Origin: Amaurobius ferox | Taxonomy: Eukaryota; Arthropoda; Arachnida; Araneae; Amaurobiidae | Assembly (NCBI GenBank): GCA_951213105.1 | Contig: OX578144.1 | Coordinates: 81,444,301 to 81,508,300 of the forward strand | Reading direction: 5' to 3' | Length of the DNA: 64,000 nucleotides | In this document: piece after piece, positions 58,796 to 64,000 of the stretch | Position numbering within the stretch: the stretch's first letter is position 1 | How the letters are laid out: every line of letters begins with the position of its first letter | Position numbers and translations under genes: made by a program | Notes under the pieces: model-generated | Databases searched by the model: none | What the model was told of the DNA's origin: nothing | The model's input: only the letters and a program-made list of their open reading frames with translations

Positions 58796-59723
58796 CAGGA
58801 TGAGTCAGAACTCTTGGGCCAAACTTTAAGGGGTGATAAATCATATCTAAACAAGCAATTTTTGTCATGCAAAGCAGGGTCGTAACACAAGAAGTGAACC
58901 GCTAGGTGGTAGCTCATGAAATGAGGAAATTATGACTCTCTCGTGAAAAGAGGAACACAAAAATGACAGAGTAGGCACAAAGTATGTTTTACTGACAGAA
59001 ATTGCAGAATGCATGGATAAAGTTACAGAAACTGCTCAAAAGTGAGACCACCAGCAGTAATGCAGGCTTCACACCTGCGACGTAGCGACCAGTGCACGTT
59101 AGCAAAAAACCCGGCATATCTTGGACAACGCTGACAACAACAGCAATCCTAGCAACAAGATCCTCATCGGACTCTATGGGGCTATAGTAGATGAGACTTT
59201 TCATATGGCCCCATAAGAAAAAGTCGAGACAGGAGAGATCAGGCAATCATGCCAGCCAAGCTATGGGACCACCCTGACCAATTAATTCATTGCCCTGAGA
59301 ATGTAGCATCTAAGGTGTGCCGCACATCCATGCTGAAATGGGGTGGTGCTCCGTCGTGTTGGAACCACATCCATGCTGAAATGGGGTGGTGCTCCGTCGT
59401 GTTGGAACCACATATATGCTTTAATGTTGGCAGGAACATGTTGCAGTAACTGTGGCAATACCTCCTGTAAAAATAGGAGGTATATTTTGCTGTCTAGTTG
59501 GCATGGTAGATGATATGGGCCAATCAAATGATCTCTAAAGAAATTTTAAACTCAGCTTAAACCCTGGCTAATTCTGAAGCAGTCGTCACTGCGTTCAATG
59601 TCAGCGATATCTAGCAGTTCACCTCTTGCGTTACGACCCTGCTTTGTATGACAAAAATTGCTTGTTTAGATGTGATTTATCACACCTTAAAGTTTAGCCC
59701 AAGAGTTCTGACTCCTCACTCTG
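58796..59723 (-). mobile_element. Tc1/mariner-superfamily element, 928 bp, deleted transposase
   Basis: The left end caggatgagtcagaactctt and right end gagttctgactcctcactctg are inverted over ~110 bp and flanked by TA. On the minus strand it encodes transposase fragments: MIGPYHLPCQLDSKIYLLFL, MWFQHDGAPPHFS (catalytic Asp), then LSCLDFFLWGHMKSLIY and SDEDLVARI. A direct duplication (catccatgctgaaatggggt ..., 59326-59407) inside the catalytic region repeats part of the HDGAPPHF segment. The N-terminal DNA-binding part is missing. It is a different family from the 5.9-kb element but closely related in protein. Confidence 0.85.
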
Positions 59724-61479
59724 TATATATACTAAATGATATAATTAAAAAAGAGTCTTAATTTAGAAATATATAAAATTATTCAAAGTACAAAAATTCT
59801 TAATACATATATATATTGAAGTCAGCAGCTGTAATTTAATATTTTCATTGAGTGAGTACCTGTGCTTCTGAAAAGTTATAAAATAATTAATCGAATTTCT
59901 TTTTTTTTTGTAAATCATAAATTTAAAATAGTATAATAAATTAAAAATAAATAAAAATTGCTAAACCCTTTCTGAATCATAAATAATTCACTGTTTATTA
60001 CAGGTATATACTTGCTTTAAGGAAGGATTAGAAAGTTTTATTCTCACAAGTAGCAGTTTTATTTATTGAGATATAAAATATAAAAAAATATGAAAACTAC
60101 TTATAATTTAAAAATAAATAATTAAATATTATATTAACAATGCTTAAAATATGCCTGCTGACTAAGATTAGAAAAAAATGGGTGGTTTTTTTAAACAGAA
60201 ATACATGGTTTAAACTAACAGAATTTTAATCAGCCAAACCTGATGTTGATAATTGAAAGGGAAATCTGAAGGTCTCCTGTTTCCCCCTAAATCAGCTCAC
60301 TGTAGCCCTGAATCTACGACTTTCTTGAATGACTACTACTCTCTATTATTTAGTAATTAATAATAAAAGGAGAAATAGTACAGTTTATTAAAGGTATAAG
60401 AAATATTATTAAATATATAAAAATCTTAAATAAATACTTATAATTACTTTTTTTTATTAAAATAATTCCTATATATAATACTAAAAATTGTTTTAAAAAG
60501 AAACCTGTTTATAATTGAATGGGGATAAAAGAGACAATTTTGGGGGACAATGGGTTAAGTATACATTTAGTGCTGTTCAAGTATTTTCCTTCAGCCAAAT
60601 CACTTGCAAAAATATTCCATGTTTATTATATTTTCATAAATTTTACAGAATTATATGCTGAAACTGCTTCCAAAAATATTACCCGATGTTTTATCAGAAT
60701 AAGTAAAACATCACTTGTACCCTTCTAGTTCTTGTCTATCCTTTTCAAGCATTATTTCCTTTCCTCCTCAAAATTAGAAAACTAAATGATCAAAGACTTC
60801 TTGTAAAGCTAGCTACTTTTCGAAAAACAAGGTGGAAAGGGTATTACATTTCATTTTCAAAAGAATTAGGTGAAAAAAACAGTTGAAAATTTTACAGAAA
60901 AACAAAACATAGCGGAAAATTTTCCAACCCACATATCTAATTACAGGAATACAAATATTAAAGCAAAAATGATTGCTTTTACGAAATCTTAAAGAATTGT
61001 ATATTGAATTTAAACTATCCAAATTACAAGATAGGCTTTTCGAAATTTGCAGAGCTAAGACATAAGACCCAAATGGTGATATCTTAGAAGGCACTAGTGG
61101 TACTCACAGTGTATATGTATGCAGCTATCATCAAAATATAAAAATAGTGGCTTCAGCAATACATATAAAGGCTTAGATATTGCTTTATTGCTAAAAATGG
61201 TAGTTTGCTCTACACAGGATGAAAGTTGCATGCTTGGTGAATGTTCTATATGCCCTGGAACTTTTGTTTTGAATTAAATATTATCAGATGCAGAAGAGCT
61301 TCAAACACTCAGCAATATTTACAATAAAAATTGATGAAATCACATATAAATTAATGTTGATAATAATAAAGAAACAAATGCACAGGTAGAACAACATATT
61401 TTTGTTTAGATATTTAAATAGGAATAAATAACTTCTTGTTTCAAAAAATTTTCTATGTTGAAAATGCCACATTTTTTTT
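59724..61479. other. AT-rich DNA, nothing recognised
   Basis: No coding region with recognisable family features. Short open frames are AT-rich and without motifs. Confidence 0.5.
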
Positions 61480-61690
61480 CAATTTTAAAAATAGAAAGGA
61501 TAAAATACACAAAAATGTACTTTTCACTTGATTATCTCTAGGTCTGTTGCTTTATTGAACCAGTTTCTAAATTTTTTAATTCTGTACCATATGGGATTTT
61601 AGGGGTATTCATTTTTGAAATTTTGACAACCCCCAAATCCAAGTAAAAAGTGCACTAGAAATTTTTACTTGGATTTGGGGGTTTTTGGCA
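61480..61690. repeat. dispersed repeat with perfect 22-bp hairpin
   Basis: Related in inverted orientation to 42090-42290. At 61628-61649 and 61662-61683, aacccccaaatccaagtaaa plus aa is perfectly inverted around a 12-base loop. Confidence 0.75.
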
Positions 61691-62234
61691 AAAATTTTTA
61701 TGCTTATGAAACATGTTTCCAACTCTTTAAATAAACCATATTTTATTCTTGTTTTAATTTCACCAGCTAAACTGAAAAAATCTTAAATATAAGAAAAAAA
61801 AAGTTCAAACATTTCAAAATCAAGTGCTTGAAAAGGGTTTTATTTTTAAGAAAATATTATAACTAGCTTATATCATATGAAAGCTTAGAGTCTTAGCTTT
61901 AAAATGATACCTGAAATATTTGTTTGTGTCCAATATAAGTAATTTTACTTTGGAAAGGATGAACATCACTTTTCACATAAATATGACCTTGAAAGATGTT
62001 TCAAAGGGAAAAATCTCCTCTTATACTTTCTTTAAAAAATTGAAATTCTGGATTTTGCCTTCTTTCCAGGTATATAAACCCAATTTTAATTTTTAATCAA
62101 AATTCATTGCCGTGATACCATTTGTTGATTTGGAATGACTCTTGTGTCATCTGAAGTGAAATCTACATGTTGTACAGCTATAAAATTTGGCACAGGGGCA
62201 CCTTGGCTCCCGAGAGGAAACACAGACTTTTTTT

Positions 62235-63171
62235 GGTACTTATCAGTTATAGGGACCATGAAGTCAAACACGGCAACACGTAGGGACTACACTGTACTGT
62301 CGGTCTTCATGTGATGAATTGGTTCTCGGGATCTAGGATTCCGGTTACAGAAGCCTTACGCTTTATATATTATTGGGCCAACGAACTTACTTTTGTGTCT
62401 TGGTGTCAACGTCAGATGGATTTTAGTCCCGAAACAACTGTAGATTAGAACAATTACATGAGCGAAATATGTTTTCAATATCTGCACAAACGATCTACGA
62501 AGAAGATAGGGGGGACAGGGGAGATCATTGAAATCGACGAAACTCTGTTCAAGTAACGAAAAAGTCATTGCGGCCAATTACTTACCGAGCAATGGGTGTT
62601 TGGTGGCATTTGTCGAAAAACCAAGGAATGCTTTCTCATGGCAGTGCCTAATCGGAAAGCCACTATGTTTTTCCAAGAAATTGTTGAACACATCGAGGAT
62701 GGCTCAATCATATTTTCAGATTACTGGCGTGGCTACAAAACTGAAGAATTAGAAGAAGCCAGCTTTCAACATTTGAGAGTAAACCATCGGTATAACTTTG
62801 TGGATCCTGAAACCGGAGCTCATATGCAGACCATAGAGACTCTGGGGATCCGCGAAATGGCATAACAAAAAGCATAGAGACACTGCGAGGCAGCACTTGG
62901 ACTCATATCTCGCAGAATTTATGTGGCGAAGCGTTACCGGTAGTGATAAATTTAATGAAGTTTTATCAGCAATAGCTGGGTTTTGACCACAAATTTCAAT
63001 GTAACAAAATATTTTTTTGTTAAGTAAAGTTGATCAAACCCCATTATATATTAAATTTTAATCATTGTGTTTGTAGTGAATTCTCGTATTGGATTATATC
63101 GCCAATGTTCGTGTTGGCAACAACTCTGAAAAGCAGTCACTAACTCATGGTCTCTATAATCGATAAGTACC
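62235..63171 (+). mobile_element. Merlin (IS1595/IS1016-like) transposon
   Basis: The terminal inverted repeats ggtacttatcagttataggg and, from the right end, ggtacttatcgattatagag continue to 'gaccatga'. They are flanked by cttttttt (62227-62234) and cttttttc (63172-63179), a likely 8-bp target duplication as in Merlin elements. The central frame encodes the transposase listed separately. Confidence 0.75.
62515..62930 (+). pseudogene. Merlin/ISXO2-like transposase, broken
   Basis: Contains the DDE_IS1595-type core: IEIDETLF (first Asp), VFGGICRKTKECFLMAVPN, IIFSDYWRGYK (second Asp), LRVNHRYNFVDPETGAHMQ, then the degraded TIETLG region where a Trp-Arg motif is expected. A frame change near 62560 separates the first Asp from the rest, and the frame ends early at MA-stop at ~62865 with C-terminal remnants beyond. 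It is too decayed to be active. Confidence 0.75.
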
Positions 63172-63179
63172 CTTTTTTC

Positions 63180-64000
63180 TTAAACTCAAATTAGTTTTTT
63201 AGCTATTAAATATTGAAGTGTCATTTTGCATAATTTTCACACAAATCAGTTCCTTGAGCAAATGAAAATATTATTGCAGAGCTTCCATCTTAAAACTATC
63301 GAAATGATCGAAGAATTCTTTTTCCAACAAACTTCAAATGGAATTTGTAGTACTATTAATGGACGATTTTTGTGAATTTAAAAAAAAAATATATAAATTT
63401 AAAAAATATATATATTTGTATTTTGAAGATAGATTTGGTTTTAAAATTCAAATACAAAAAAAATTTACTGACAATCTGATCTTTATAATTTAACAGCAGT
63501 TCCTTTAAATATTACACACTGTTCCAATATAATATTTTTATTCTTGCAACCATCAGTTTATTATGATTTTATAGCAGACAAACAGAACTTTATTTTTGTT
63601 GTTGAAAGGAGTGGGGTATTTTATCACATTTATTTCATTCGTGAGTTGTGAACAAGTTTATCTCCAAGATTAGTAGTCTTATAAAGTTGCCTACAGTCGG
63701 TTCGCGATGTCACATATTACCAATTACCTTCAGTGCAAGGCTCCTAAATATGAGTAATTCCATGTCAAATGAACACAAGAAAATGTAATTTTTTTCCAGC
63801 ACAGTCTCGGATGTTTTTGAAATTTGGTGGATTAATTAGATTTACTAAGAATGTAAAGCACACAAAAGTTTAATATCCTAGGCTTATTTGTTTTTTTAGT
63901 TATATGCATTTAAAAATGGCTGAAAACGCGTGTGTTACATATGGCTTTATTACGGAAATTAATCCATACAGATTAGACAGCCTACAACAATACAAAGGAT
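63180..64000. other. AT-rich DNA, nothing recognised
   Basis: No recognisable gene. The segment around 63745-63850 (taattccatgtcaaatgaac) resembles 39510-39560, a minor dispersed repeat. Confidence 0.45.

Noticed and set aside
38828..64000. First Pgk coding exon
   Set aside because: No RVDFNVP-like coding was found on the minus strand. It is either beyond the window or missed.

Overview
The window is a stretch of an AT-rich arthropod nuclear genome. It has canonical GT/AG introns, several classes of eukaryotic transposons, pol III-derived SINEs and many (TA)n/(CA)n runs. The abundance of Penelope-like 'Naiad'-type elements and the very long introns suggest a spider or other chelicerate, but that is inference. 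I see no bacterial operon, CRISPR array or free-standing functional tRNA gene.

The only intact host gene is phosphoglycerate kinase (Pgk), on the minus strand. Six consecutive coding exons at 38827-38675, 26177-26033, 22167-22064, 21992-21873, 11723-11609 and 8684-8428 join in phase with good splice sites and encode roughly residues 39-340 of a ~415-residue enzyme. The first coding exon(s) and the C-terminal exon(s) were not found and presumably lie outside the window. Everything between 8.4 and 38.8 kb is therefore Pgk intron.

Layout. 1-5.9 kb: unannotated AT-rich DNA, a tRNA-derived SINE and tandem repeats. 5.9-8.2 kb: a decayed Tc1/mariner-superfamily transposon beside its internally deleted derivative. 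9.8-11.3 kb: possible LTR-element debris. 11.9-21.1 kb: a cluster of hairpin-ended repeats and two inverted copies of a ~1.7-kb repeat. 22.7-25.2 kb: a pogo/Tigger fossil and a long-TIR MITE. 28-35.3 kb: two different Penelope-like elements, one with its GIY-YIG nuclease on the N-terminal side of the reverse transcriptase, lying between 285-bp direct repeats. 36.4-39.3 kb: a foldback-type repeat, a Tc1 pseudogene and a transposase C-terminus. 39.7-41.8 kb: a LINE carrying only ORF1. 43.8-44.6 kb: a Ser-tRNA-like SINE.

45.6-58.6 kb is a nested stack. A hAT transposon with an 8-bp target duplication is split by a probable piggyBac-type insertion at TTAA. Inside that lies a 4.7-kb foldback/Mutator-like element with a 10-bp target duplication, whose terminal inverted repeats are arrays of ~148-bp units. 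The foldback element carries a broken gene resembling a ubiquitin-specific-protease-type cysteine peptidase. That gene is in turn interrupted by a retroposed 5S rRNA-SINE chimera with a 12-bp target duplication. 58.8-59.7 kb holds another DDE transposon and 62.2-63.2 kb a Merlin (IS1595-like) transposon.

The most novel signal is a ~58-68-bp mini-retroposon present five times (30070, 30152, 43689, 54000, 57230). Each copy is flanked by 10-15-bp target duplications, and it shares its 3' tail with the local SINE. Two copies sit in sequence whose pre-insertion state can be read directly: a reverse-transcriptase reading frame and a tandem-repeat unit.
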